This document shows positions 6,863 through 18,329 of a stretch of DNA of 33,935 nt, one piece after another (position 1 is the stretch's first letter; every line of letters begins with the position of its first letter). A program made the position numbers and the translations under genes. The DNA comes from Ramlibacter aquaticus (GTDB lineage: Bacteria > Pseudomonadota > Gammaproteobacteria > Burkholderiales > Burkholderiaceae_C), in NCBI RefSeq assembly GCF_015159745.1, contig NZ_JADDOJ010000043.1, forward strand, positions 1-33,935. The letters are read 5' to 3'. Under the pieces are notes generated by a model. The model was not told the DNA's origin. It did no database searches and saw nothing but the letters and a program-made list of their open reading frames with translations.

Positions 6863-7318
6863 ATGAGCAACAGGCAATCCTCCTGGGTCCGCCGCCTGCT
6901 GGCCACGCAGGCCGGCTGGGGTCCCCTGGCCCTGCGCATCCCCGCGGGCATCATCTTCGCGGCGCATGGCTCGCAGAAGCTCTTCGGCTGGTTCGGCGGG
7001 TACGGCCTGCAGGGCACCGGCCAGTGGATGGAATCCATCGGCCTGGCGCCCGGCACCCTGATGGCGCTGCTGGCCGGCTCCGCCGAATTCTTCGGCGGCC
7101 TCGCGCTCATCGTCGGCCTGCTGGTGCGGCCCTCCGCGGCGGCCCTGGCCATCGCGATGACGGTGGCCATCTTCACCGCGCACCTGAGCCACGGCCTGTT
7201 CGTCGCCAACAACGGCTACGAGTACGCGCTCACGCTGCTGGCCGTGGCGCTCGCCCTGGTGGTCGCCGGGGGCGGCCGGGCCTCGGCGGACCGTGCCCTC
7301 AGCGCCGCTTCGGCCTGA
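6863..7318 (+). CDS. DoxX family membrane protein
   Basis: A 151-residue protein with four hydrophobic segments. Diagnostic are L-R-I-P-A-G-I-I-F-A-A-H-G-S-Q-K-L-F-G-W-F (residues 24-44) and the G-S-A-E-F-F-G-G-L-A-L-I-V-G-L segment, both characteristic of DoxX/YphA-type proteins. Members of this family are linked to redox and oxidative stress membrane functions, but the biochemical activity is generally unproven. The divergent LysR gene upstream is the likely regulator. A small CCCGC/GCGGG hairpin (6822-6837) lies in the leader. The esterase gene begins 16 bp after its stop and may be co-transcribed. Confidence 0.88.
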   Translation: MSNRQSSWVRRLLATQAGWGPLALRIPAGIIFAAHGSQKLFGWFGGYGLQGTGQWMESIGLAPGTLMALLAGSAEFFGGLALIVGLLVRPSAAALAIAMTVAIFTAHLSHGLFVANNGYEYALTLLAVALALVVAGGGRASADRALSAASA

Positions 7319-7334
7319 GGCCGCAGGGGATGGC

Positions 7335-7958
7335 ATGAACGACGCGTCGCTCGTCCTGGCCCGGCCGGCGCAGGCCGCCCGGCTGGTGCTGCTCTTCCAC
7401 GGCGTGGGCGCATCCGCCGCCGACCTGGCGCCCCTGGGCACGGTGCTCTCGCAGCAGTTGCCGGAGGCCGTGGTGGTGAGCGTGGACGCGCCGAACGCGT
7501 CCACGCTGGGCCGGGGGCGCGAGTGGTTCTCCGTGGTCGACATCACCGAGGCCAGTCGCCCGGCGCGCATCGCGCAGGCGCTGCCCGCCTTCCGCGACAC
7601 CGTGGCGCACTGGCAGCGGGACAGCGGCATCGCCGCCGCGCGCACCACGCTGGTGGGCTTCTCGCAGGGCGCCATCATGGCGCTGGCCGCCACGCAGCAC
7701 GAGGACGCCTGTCCGGCGGGCCAGGTGGTGGCCGTCGCCGGGCGCTACGCCGCGCTGCCGGACCGGCGCCCGGCGGCGCGCGTCCATCTCGTGCATGGCG
7801 AGCAGGATGCGGTCGTCCCGGCGCGGCACGCGCGCGAGGCGTTCGCGGCCCTGCAGGCCCTGGGTGCCGACGTCAGCCTGGACCTGCTGCCCGGCCTGGG
7901 CCACGGCATCGACGGCCGCGCGGCGCGCCTCGTCGCCTCGCGGGTCGGCGAGGGCTGA
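7335..7958 (+). CDS. ypfH: YpfH-type carboxylesterase (alpha/beta hydrolase)
   Basis: A 207-residue alpha/beta hydrolase matching the E. coli YpfH pattern: L-L-F-H-G-V-G, the middle G-R-E-W-F-S-V-V-D-I-T-E, and the nucleophile elbow G-F-S-Q-G-A-I-M-A-L. The catalytic triad is Ser110, Asp158 (H-G-E-Q-D) and His190 (G-L-G-H-G-I). The family hydrolyses short acyl esters in vitro; the natural substrate is unknown. The ATG at 7335 is used because an upstream frame start would overlap the end of doxX. It is convergent with the MHYT gene, 40 bp apart. Confidence 0.88.
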   Translation: MNDASLVLARPAQAARLVLLFHGVGASAADLAPLGTVLSQQLPEAVVVSVDAPNASTLGRGREWFSVVDITEASRPARIAQALPAFRDTVAHWQRDSGIAAARTTLVGFSQGAIMALAATQHEDACPAGQVVAVAGRYAALPDRRPAARVHLVHGEQDAVVPARHAREAFAALQALGADVSLDLLPGLGHGIDGRAARLVASRVGEG

Positions 7959-7998
7959 GCCCCGCCCGCGCAGCCGGGCGGCCGGCGCGTCCCCAGGC

Positions 7999-8757
7999 TC
8001 AGGCCCGCCCCGCCAGCATGTTCCGGCTCATGCGAGTGAACACCCGGTCGACGGCCACCAGCGCGAACACGCTGAGCGCGATGATCGCGATCAGCCCGGG
8101 CATGTCCGTCGCGCGGACCTGGAACTGGCCAGGCGGCACCAGGGTGGGGGAGGTGGTGGTGCAGACGAAGTCCGCCGCCGCCATGCCGGTGTAGTGCATG
8201 GCGCAGACCGCGGCGCCCATCACCAGGGCGCCCAGGATGCGGCCTGCCAGGCGCTGCGTCTGGAAGCCCAGGACCAGCCCCAGCGTGGCCGCGACGACCG
8301 CCACTGCCACCGAGGCCCCGACCGTGGGCCACGACCACACGAAGCGGCCGCCGAAACGCATGCCCTGCATGCCCAGGTAATGCATCACGCAGATGGCTGC
8401 GCCCAGGCAGAGCCCCGCCACCGCGTAACGCAGCGGCGAGCGCTTCTGGGCCAGCGCCCACAGCGCGATGCCGCAGGCCAGCACCGCGGCGACCAGCGAG
8501 CCCAGGGTCTCCGGAAGCGAATAGGCCACGGCCAGCGGCAACTGCAGGGCGAGCATGCCCAGGAAGTGCATGGTCCAGATGCCGAAGCCGCCCAGGGCCA
8601 CGCTGGCCGCGCACAGGTTCACCCAGCGGTCGAAGCCGGTGATGCTGGCGCGGTACTGGGCGATGGACTTCATCGCCAGGAAAGCGCCCACCGCCGACAC
8701 GAGGTAGGACAGGGCCACGAGCATGGGGCTGTAGCTGGCGGCGACGAGCTGGTTCAC
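7999..8757 (-). CDS. MHYT-domain membrane sensor
   Basis: A 252-residue protein of seven predicted membrane helices with three copies of the defining motif: M-H-F-L-G-M (His64), M-H-Y-L-G-M (His126) and M-H-Y-T-G-M (His188). The conserved Met/His residues are proposed in the literature to bind copper or another metal and sense O2, CO or NO. No output domain (GGDEF, EAL, kinase) is fused, unlike many relatives, so it may signal through a partner. The neighbouring divergent hybrid kinase (170 bp intergenic) is the nearest candidate. The short basic C-terminus would face the cytoplasm. Confidence 0.9.
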   Translation of the reverse strand: MNQLVAASYSPMLVALSYLVSAVGAFLAMKSIAQYRASITGFDRWVNLCAASVALGGFGIWTMHFLGMLALQLPLAVAYSLPETLGSLVAAVLACGIALWALAQKRSPLRYAVAGLCLGAAICVMHYLGMQGMRFGGRFVWSWPTVGASVAVAVVAATLGLVLGFQTQRLAGRILGALVMGAAVCAMHYTGMAAADFVCTTTSPTLVPPGQFQVRATDMPGLIAIIALSVFALVAVDRVFTRMSRNMLAGRA

Positions 8758-8927
8758 GAAGGCACTCCTTGGGGCGCGGGCCGTGGCGACGAGGCCATCC
8801 GGTCCGCCGGTTCCCCGTCTTTTCGTCCCCGGCGGCCAGAGCTTGAGCCCAGCCCCCGGCCGGGCCTGCGCGGCTCAAGTCGCCGTCCGGTGTGCCGAAG
8901 AGTGGGGATGACCCACCGGGCCAGGCC

Positions 8928-11945
<3,018 letters not shown>

Positions 11946-12044
11946 GCGCGGACCGGCAGCGCCGGATGAGAAGCCGACTTCCCTGGCTTTTCGCGCCTTC
12001 CCCGGGCCGGGGCCGGGCCATGATGCGGGACCACAGGCCCATCC

Positions 12045-12452
12045 ATGTCCCACCCTGATCCGAACCCCGGGAGCGCCCTGCACGGCCTCATCTACGTCAG
12101 CTCCGCCACGCGCACCTTCCGGCCCGAGGAGCTCGACCGGCTGCTGCAGAAGGCGCGGCGGGTGAATACCACCCGCAACATCACCGGCGTGCTGCTGCAC
12201 GGCGGCGGCAACTTCATGCAGGTGCTGGAAGGCCCGGCCGCCGACCTGGCCGAGGTCTACGGGCGCATCGTGCAGAACCCGGCCCACACCCAGGTGGTCG
12301 AGCTCTTCCACGGCGATATCGAGCGGCGCGAGTTCGAGGGCTGGTCCATGGCCTGCCGCGAGATCAGCCAGCTCACCTTCGAGCACCTGCGGCTCGCGCC
12401 CCACGGCAGGCACCACGCGCTGATCTCGGACTTCTGGCAGGCCAACTGCTGA
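12045..12452 (+). CDS. BLUF-domain blue-light photoreceptor (stand-alone)
   Basis: A 135-residue protein that is almost entirely one BLUF domain. The flavin-site residues are all present: Tyr17 (L-I-Y-V-S), Asn45 (R-N-I-T-G), Gln59 (F-M-Q-V-L-E-G), and Trp100/Met102 in G-W-S-M. BLUF proteins bind FAD and signal through a blue-light-induced hydrogen-bond switch. There is no fused effector, so a protein partner is expected. The upstream hybrid kinase (same strand, 99 bp) is the nearest candidate; this is inference. The short Pro-rich N-terminus (residues 1-10) lies before the domain. No strong ribosome-binding site is visible before the ATG. Confidence 0.93.
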   Translation: MSHPDPNPGSALHGLIYVSSATRTFRPEELDRLLQKARRVNTTRNITGVLLHGGGNFMQVLEGPAADLAEVYGRIVQNPAHTQVVELFHGDIERREFEGWSMACREISQLTFEHLRLAPHGRHHALISDFWQANC

Positions 12453-12558
12453 GGCGCAGGGCGGGTCGTTGGGCTCAGCCAGGGCATCGTCCTTCGCCTA
12501 CAAGCTCGGCGGGCCCCGGACGCCTATGGTGCGGGGCCAACCTGGAAGGACCCCCTGC

Positions 12559-13269
12559 ATGAAGATCCTCATCGTTCTGACCTCCCACGACAAGCTGGGC
12601 GACACCGGCAAGAAGACGGGCTTCTGGCTCGAGGAACTGGCCGCGCCGTACTACGTGTTCAAGGACGCCGGCGCCGAGCTGACCCTGGCCTCGCCCCTGG
12701 GCGGCCAGCCGCCGCTGGACCCCAAGAGCGACCAGCCCGATGCGCTGACCGATGACACGCGCCGTTTCCGCGCCGACAGCGCCGCCATGCAGGCGCTGGC
12801 GACGACGAAGAAGCTCTCGTCCGTGCGCGCGCAGGATTTCGACGCCGTGTTCTACCCCGGCGGCCACGGGCCCCTGTGGGACCTGGCCGAGAGTGCCGAG
12901 TCCAGGGCCCTGATCGAATCGACCCTCGCCGCGGGCAAGCCGGTCGCCGCCGTGTGCCACGCCCCGGGCGTGCTGCGCCACGTGAAGGCGCCCGACGGCT
13001 CGCCGCTGGTGCGGGGCAAGCGCGTCACCGGTTTCGCCAACACCGAGGAAGAGGCCGTCGGGCTGACCCGGGTCGTGCCCTTCCTGGTGGAAGACATGCT
13101 CAAGTCCGCCGGTGGCCAGTACGCCAAGGGCCCGGACTGGAAATCCTTCGTGCTGACCGACGGGCTGCTGGTGACGGGGCAGAACCCCCAGTCCTCGGCC
13201 GCCGGGGCCCGGGCCCTGCTGCAGGTGCTGGAGGAGAACGCGGCGCTCAGCGGCCGCGCCGGTGCCTGA
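12559..13269 (+). CDS. DJ-1/PfpI family protein (Hsp31-like)
   Basis: A 236-residue class-1 glutamine-amidotransferase-like protein. Key features are K-K-T-G-F-W-L-E-E-L near 18-27 (Glu25, which usually hydrogen-bonds the catalytic Cys), Y-P-G-G-H-G-P-L-W-D-L (99-109) and A-V-C-H-A-P-G with Cys133 and His134. This arrangement is typical of Hsp31-like DJ-1 members, which act as glyoxalase III, chaperones or stress proteins. The ATG at 12559 starts the canonical M-K-I-L-I-V-L-T; an earlier in-frame start adds 30 residues without similarity. It lies 106 bp downstream of the BLUF gene and converges with the kinase at 13315. Confidence 0.9.
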   Translation: MKILIVLTSHDKLGDTGKKTGFWLEELAAPYYVFKDAGAELTLASPLGGQPPLDPKSDQPDALTDDTRRFRADSAAMQALATTKKLSSVRAQDFDAVFYPGGHGPLWDLAESAESRALIESTLAAGKPVAAVCHAPGVLRHVKAPDGSPLVRGKRVTGFANTEEEAVGLTRVVPFLVEDMLKSAGGQYAKGPDWKSFVLTDGLLVTGQNPQSSAAGARALLQVLEENAALSGRAGA

Positions 13270-13314
13270 CGCGGGCGGGCCGGCCGGCGCGCAGCATCCC
13301 GGGGTCGTCGACGC

Positions 13315-15675
13315 TCAGGACCGCGCGCCCGCCATCACCCCGTAGACCGCCTCCAGGCTGACGGGCTTGAGCAGGTGGCCGTCGAAGCCCGCCTCGCGGC
13401 TGCGTTGCAGGTCGGCGGGCTGGCCGTAGCCCGTCACCGCCACCAGCACCGCGTCGCGCCCGGCGGGCTCGCCCCGCAGGGCGCGCGCCACCTCCCAGCC
13501 GTCCCGCCCGGGCAGGCCGATGTCCAGCAGGACCAGGTCCGGATGGAACGCCCGGGCCGCCGCCATCGCGCTCTCGCCGTCGCCCTCGCGCCGCACCGTG
13601 TGGCCGTCGCTTTCCAGCAAGGCCTGCAGCATCGCGGCCCCGTCCTCGTTGTCGTCGACCACCAGCACGCGCAGGGGCTTCACCGGTGCGGCCACGCTGC
13701 CGGGCTGCGCGCCGGGCACGTCCATCTCGCGGCGCGGCAGGCTCACCGTGAAGCAGGCGCCGCCCCCGGGCGGGGATTCGGCTTGCACCGTGCCGCCGTG
13801 CAGCTCGACCAGGCGCTTGACCAGGGCCAGGCCCAGGCCCAGGCCGCCGCGCGAGCGGTCTATGGTCGTGCCGCCCTGCGTGAACAGGTCGAAGACCTTG
13901 GGCAGCAGGGCCGGCTCGATGCCCGGGCCGTTGTCGCGCACCACGATCTCCACCCAGCCGGGCCTCTCGGGCGGAACGCGCGCGGCCAGCGTCACCTCGC
14001 CACCGTGCTGGGTGTACTTGGACGCGTTGTTGAGCAGGTTGGCCACGACCTGCGTCATGCGGGCCGGGTCCATCACCAGCGCGAGCGCGCCATCGACCTC
14101 CAGGCTGAAGTGCTGCCCGCGCTCCTTCATCAGCGGCCGCACCGTCTCGGCGGCGGCCTGCAGCACCGCCTCCAGGCGAGCCCGCTCCAGCCGCAGCTCG
14201 ATGCGGCCCTGCGTCACGCGCGAGACCTCCAGCAGGTCCTCCACCAGCCGGGCCATGTGCTTGACCTGGCGGTGGATGATCTGCACCGCGCGGTCGCGCA
14301 GCTCGGTGCGCTCGCCCGCACGCTCCAGCATGTGCACCGCGTTCGAGATCGGCGCCAGCGGGTTGCGCAGCTCGTGCCCCAGCATGGCCAGGAACTCGTT
14401 GCGCAGGCGGTCGGCCTCCACCAGCGCCTGCTCGGCCGCCTTGCGCGCCGTGATGTCCACCGAGGTGCCCACCAGCCCGAGCACGCGGCCGCCGGCATCG
14501 CGGAAGGGGGCCTTGGTGGTCAGCCACACGGCCTGCCGGCCATCGGGATAGTTCAGCGCTTCCTCCAGCGTGACCGCCACGCCGCCTTCCATGATGCGGC
14601 GGTCGTTCTCCATGAGCACGGCCGCCTGCGCCTTGTTGGGGATGAACTCCATCACCGTCTTGCCCAGGAAGGCCTCCAGCGGGGCGCCGGCCAGCTCGGC
14701 AACACCCCGGTTGGCCAGCAGCATGCGACCCGCGGTGTCCTTGGCATAGACCACGCCGGGCACCGCCTCGATGAAGGCCCGCAGCAGCTGGGTGGCCTGG
14801 TCGCGCTCGTGCTCCAGCGAGCGGCGCTGCTCGATGTCCAGCAGCACGCCCGGGAAGCGCAGGGGCTTGCCGTCGGGCCCGTGGTCCACCCGCCCGTTCG
14901 CCTGGATCCAGTGGTAGCGGCCGTCACGGCCGCGCACCCGGTACTCGCGGCTGTAGGGGCCACCGCCGCGCAGGCCCTCCTCGATGGCCTCGCGCACACC
15001 CGGCAGGTCGTCGGGGTGGATGGTGGCGATCACCTGTTCGAACCCCAGGCCCGACTGGCCCAGCGCCGGGTCGATGCCGAAGCTCTCGGCGAACCGCTCG
15101 TCGACCGAGATCTTGCCGCTCACCAGGTCCCAGTCCCAGGTGCCCACGATGGCGCCCGCGGCCAGCGCCAGCTGCACGCGCTCGGCCGAGGCACGGGCCT
15201 GCGCCAGGATCTCATCCTTGGCGCGGCTGGCCTGCGCAAGCTGTTCGTTCGCCTGCGCGAGCTGGGCGTTGGCCCGGGCGAGCGCGTCGCTCTGGGTCTG
15301 CATGGCGCGCGCGTGGCGCAGGGCGTCGGCGCGGGCGTCGTCCATCGCGTTCGCGACCAGGCTGATGCCGGCGCCACTGACGAGGTAGATGAGCAGGCGG
15401 GTCTGTTCCGGCAGGCGGGTCAGGTCCAGCACCTCGCCCGATGCGTTGGCCAGCGCGAGCGCGGCCACGGCGCCCACCGCGGTGGCGAAGAGCGCGGGGC
15501 CGCGCCCGCCCATCACGGCCGCGACCACGATGGCCAGGTAGAGCGTGATGTAGGGGGGCACGGCGCCCATGACGGGATGCAGCGACCAGCGCACGCCCAT
15601 CGCCGCCAGCACCGCCGCGAGTGCCATTCCGTAGCGCACCAGGAGCGTGGATCTCCTGAGATCGAGGCGGCTCAT
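13315..15675 (-). CDS. PAS hybrid histidine kinase with DUF4118 membrane module
   Basis: A 786-residue kinase. Residues about 14-112 form a DUF4118-type bundle of short membrane helices, as in KdpD (P-P-Y-I-T-L-Y-L-A-I-V-V-A). A coiled coil (about 115-165) rich in A-Q-A-N-E-Q-L follows, then two PAS domains (about 170-285 and 300-410; the second ends G-T-S-V-D-I-T). HisKA holds L-G-H-E-L-R-N-P with His434; HATPase has L-L-N-N-A-S-K-Y, D-N-G-P-G-I and G-G-L-G-L-G-L-A. A C-terminal receiver carries Asp718 (L-V-L-L-D-I-G-L-P). Signal and output are unknown. It is divergent from a second PAS kinase (194 bp between starts) and convergent with the DJ-1 gene. Confidence 0.93.
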   Translation of the reverse strand: MSRLDLRRSTLLVRYGMALAAVLAAMGVRWSLHPVMGAVPPYITLYLAIVVAAVMGGRGPALFATAVGAVAALALANASGEVLDLTRLPEQTRLLIYLVSGAGISLVANAMDDARADALRHARAMQTQSDALARANAQLAQANEQLAQASRAKDEILAQARASAERVQLALAAGAIVGTWDWDLVSGKISVDERFAESFGIDPALGQSGLGFEQVIATIHPDDLPGVREAIEEGLRGGGPYSREYRVRGRDGRYHWIQANGRVDHGPDGKPLRFPGVLLDIEQRRSLEHERDQATQLLRAFIEAVPGVVYAKDTAGRMLLANRGVAELAGAPLEAFLGKTVMEFIPNKAQAAVLMENDRRIMEGGVAVTLEEALNYPDGRQAVWLTTKAPFRDAGGRVLGLVGTSVDITARKAAEQALVEADRLRNEFLAMLGHELRNPLAPISNAVHMLERAGERTELRDRAVQIIHRQVKHMARLVEDLLEVSRVTQGRIELRLERARLEAVLQAAAETVRPLMKERGQHFSLEVDGALALVMDPARMTQVVANLLNNASKYTQHGGEVTLAARVPPERPGWVEIVVRDNGPGIEPALLPKVFDLFTQGGTTIDRSRGGLGLGLALVKRLVELHGGTVQAESPPGGGACFTVSLPRREMDVPGAQPGSVAAPVKPLRVLVVDDNEDGAAMLQALLESDGHTVRREGDGESAMAAARAFHPDLVLLDIGLPGRDGWEVARALRGEPAGRDAVLVAVTGYGQPADLQRSREAGFDGHLLKPVSLEAVYGVMAGARS

Positions 15676-15869
15676 GCGGCCATGATAGCGAGCGCAGGGG
15701 GTGTGGTGCGCGCTCGCGGCGTGTGCCGCGACGCTGCGGCAGCGCCTTGCGCGGCGTGCGTTCGATGCGAAGTGTGCTCAGCCATTCGAAACATCGCGCG
15801 GGCGTGACGAACGTCGCTGGACAGCGGACGCGGCCCTGATCAGAATGCACGTCCCATGCCGAGGTCCGC

Positions 15870-17750
15870 ATGCCTGACACGCCACCTCTTGCCGAGCTGA
15901 TCTTCGAGCACGCCTCGGTCGGGCTGTTCGCCGCCGATGCGGACGGCCGCATCACGGCCTGCAACGCGGCCTGTGCCGCGATGCTCGGGCACGAGCGTGC
16001 GCGCGTGCCGGGGCTGAACCTGTTCGAGCTGACGCATCCGCAAGACCGCGAGGCGCAGGCGCAGCAGTTGCAGGCGCTGCGGAGCGGCGAAGTGCCCCGC
16101 GTCGAGCTCGCGCTGCGCTGCAGGCGCCAGGACGGCAGCGACTTCTGGGCGCAGCAGGGGCTGGCGTGGAATGCGGCGTCGCGCTGCCTCATCGGCGAGA
16201 TGCGGGACATCACGGCGGCGCACGAGGCCGAGGCGCGGCAGCAGGAGCAGGCCGAGGAGCTGGCCCAGGTGCTGGAGCTGGTGCCCAGCGCCGTCTTCAT
16301 CGCGCACGACCCCGATGGCGAGGTCATCACCGCCAACCCGGCCGGCCTGGCGATGCTGGAGGTGCAGGGCCGGCACAACATCTCCGCCGGCAGCGCCCAT
16401 GCACCGCAGAACGTGGGACCCAACCGCTACTTCTCGGCCGAGGGCGTGGAACTGAGCTCCAACCAGCTGCCGATCCAGCGGGCCCTGGCCACGCACGAGG
16501 TCGTGACCTGCGAGGAGATGTGGGCGCAGCTGCCCAGCGGCCGGCGCATCTGGATCTCGGGCTCGGCCGCGCCCCTGTCGGACCGCCAGGGCCGGGTGCG
16601 CGGCGCGGTCGCCTCTTTCGTGGACATCACCGAGCAGATCGAGCAGCGGCGCGGCCTGGCCGCGACGGCCGAGCAGTTCCGCCAGCTGGCCGACAACCTG
16701 CCCGCGCTGGCCTGGATGGCGGACGCCGACGGTGACATCTTCTGGTTCAACCGGCGCTGGTACGAGTACACCGGGTCCACGCCCGAGGAGATGGCCGGCG
16801 GCGGATGGCGCCGCGCGCACGACCCGGACTGCCTGCCGGCCGTCGTCGAGCGCTGGCAGGTCGCCCTGGCCTCGGGCCAGCCCTTCGAGATGACCTTCCC
16901 CCTGCGCGGTGCCGACGGCGGCTTTCGCTTTTTCCTCACCCGGGCCCTGCCGCTGCGGGACAGCAGCGGGCGGCTCACGCGCTGGTTCGGCACCAACACC
17001 GACGTCACCGCCGAGCGCGAGGTCCAGGCCCAGCTGGAAAAGAGCCAGGCGGCCCTGCGCGAGGTCGACCTGCGCAAGAACGAATTCATCACCATGCTGG
17101 CGCACGAGTTGCGCAACCCGCTGGGGCCGCTTCGCACCGCGACCGCCGTGCTGGCGCGCCTGCCCGAGAGCGACGTCAAGGCGACGCGCATGCGGGAGGT
17201 GATCGAGCGCCAGGTCACGCAGATGGCGCGGCTTTTGGACGACCTGCTGGACGTGTCGCGCATCGCGCGGGGCCGCATGAACCTGGACATGGCCGAGTGC
17301 GACCTGGGCGCCGTCGCGGCCGCGACTGCCGAGGATTACCGCGCCGAGCTGGCCGCGGCGGGCTGCGCGCTCAACGTGGACGTGGCCGGCCCGCTGCCGG
17401 TGCGCGCCGATCCCGCGCGCATCACGCAGATGGTGGGCAACTACCTGCAGAACGCGATGCGCTTCGCCCCCCACTCGCGCGTGACCGTGCTGGCCTTCGC
17501 CCGCGCCGGGCACGCCGTGGTGGAGGTCCGCGACGAGGGCCGCGGCATCGAGCCGGCGCGGCTGGAGCGCCTCTTCGAGCCCTTCACGGCCGACCGGCCG
17601 CGCGAGGGGCAACCCGGCTCGGGCCTGGGCATGGGGCTGGCCCTTACGCGTGCGCTGGCCGAGCTGCAAGGCGGCACCGTGGCCGCCCGCAGCGAGGGCC
17701 CGGGGCAGGGTGCCAGCTTCGAGATCCGGCTGCCGCTGGTGGAACGCTGA
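15870..17750 (+). CDS. Cytoplasmic histidine kinase with three PAS domains
   Basis: A 626-residue kinase with no membrane segment. Three PAS domains lie at about 8-115, 130-255 and 270-385; the third has F-W-F-N-R-R-W-Y-E-Y-T-G and ends F-G-T-N-T-D-V-T. HisKA contains L-A-H-E-L-R-N-P-L-G-P-L with His412, and the HATPase carries N-Y-L-Q-N-A, D-E-G-R-G-I-E-P and G-S-G-L-G-M-G-L-A-L. No receiver is attached. Its HisKA resembles that of the divergent kinase upstream (E-F-x-x-M-L-x-H-E-L-R-N-P-L), suggesting an old duplication. The ligand is not predictable. No response-regulator gene follows; the next genes encode DUF2382 proteins. Confidence 0.92.
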   Translation: MPDTPPLAELIFEHASVGLFAADADGRITACNAACAAMLGHERARVPGLNLFELTHPQDREAQAQQLQALRSGEVPRVELALRCRRQDGSDFWAQQGLAWNAASRCLIGEMRDITAAHEAEARQQEQAEELAQVLELVPSAVFIAHDPDGEVITANPAGLAMLEVQGRHNISAGSAHAPQNVGPNRYFSAEGVELSSNQLPIQRALATHEVVTCEEMWAQLPSGRRIWISGSAAPLSDRQGRVRGAVASFVDITEQIEQRRGLAATAEQFRQLADNLPALAWMADADGDIFWFNRRWYEYTGSTPEEMAGGGWRRAHDPDCLPAVVERWQVALASGQPFEMTFPLRGADGGFRFFLTRALPLRDSSGRLTRWFGTNTDVTAEREVQAQLEKSQAALREVDLRKNEFITMLAHELRNPLGPLRTATAVLARLPESDVKATRMREVIERQVTQMARLLDDLLDVSRIARGRMNLDMAECDLGAVAAATAEDYRAELAAAGCALNVDVAGPLPVRADPARITQMVGNYLQNAMRFAPHSRVTVLAFARAGHAVVEVRDEGRGIEPARLERLFEPFTADRPREGQPGSGLGMGLALTRALAELQGGTVAARSEGPGQGASFEIRLPLVER

Positions 17751-17849
17751 GGCGGCCCGGCGGGCGGGCGGCCCGCGCCGGTAGGCCTGCGACTACCGCC
17801 GCTCGGCGTGCGCGGTGCGGGCCAAGAATGGGCCTTCATCTCCAGCACC

Positions 17850-18272
17850 ATGGCCGAACCCACTCCCGCCCCCGGATCCCTCACCCTGCCCGTCACCGAG
17901 GAAGAACTCCTCGTCGGGCGGCGGCGCGTGGACACGCAGCACACGCTGAGGGTCCGCAAGGAGGTCCAGGCGGAGCCTGTGGAATGGCAGGGCGAGACCA
18001 CGGTCGAGACCGTCCATGTCGAGCGCGTCCCGGTGGGACGGGTGGTCGACCGGGTGCCGGAGGTTCGCGAGGACGGTGAGGTCACCGTGATCCCGGTCGT
18101 CGAAGAGCGGCTGGTGGTCACGCGGGAGCTGGTGCTGGTGGAGGAGCTTCGGCTGCTGCGCCGGCGCGAGCAGCGGCCGGCGGTCGCCCGCACCACGCTG
18201 CGCAGGGAGCGGGTCGTGGTCGAGCGCCAGGACCCCGCCACTGGGCAGTGGGCGCCCGAGGACGGCCACTGA
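17850..18272 (+). CDS. DUF2382 (YsnF/AvaK-type) protein, short form
   Basis: A 140-residue, highly charged protein. It is one DUF2382 domain: L-P-V-T-E-E-E-L-L-V-G-R-R-R-V-D near 15-30, alternating Val/Glu/Arg strands such as V-H-V-E-R-V-P-V-G, and V-I-P-V-V-E-E-R-L-V-V. DUF2382 proteins are stress-associated and of unknown biochemical role; they are common near PRC-barrel or general-stress genes. The ATG at 17850 is used; a GTG at 17808 is possible but adds an unsupported segment. A 57-bp gap leads to the longer paralogue downstream, so the two are probably co-transcribed. An imperfect inverted repeat CGGTAG/CTACCG (17779-17798) lies upstream. Confidence 0.83.
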   Translation: MAEPTPAPGSLTLPVTEEELLVGRRRVDTQHTLRVRKEVQAEPVEWQGETTVETVHVERVPVGRVVDRVPEVREDGEVTVIPVVEERLVVTRELVLVEELRLLRRREQRPAVARTTLRRERVVVERQDPATGQWAPEDGH

Positions 18273-18329
18273 GCCCATCTTCCTCTCATCCCCATCCACC
18301 CATCACTCCAACCCGGGAAGGCAGACATC

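Noticed and set aside
13375..15807. 810-codon plus-strand frame opposite the DUF4118/PAS kinase
   Set aside because: Low-complexity His/Gln/Arg translation without domains; the minus strand is an intact kinase.
15815..15826. LexA-type SOS box between the divergent kinases
   Set aside because: CGCTG-GA-CAGCG is symmetrical but does not have the CTGT-N8-ACAG spacing.
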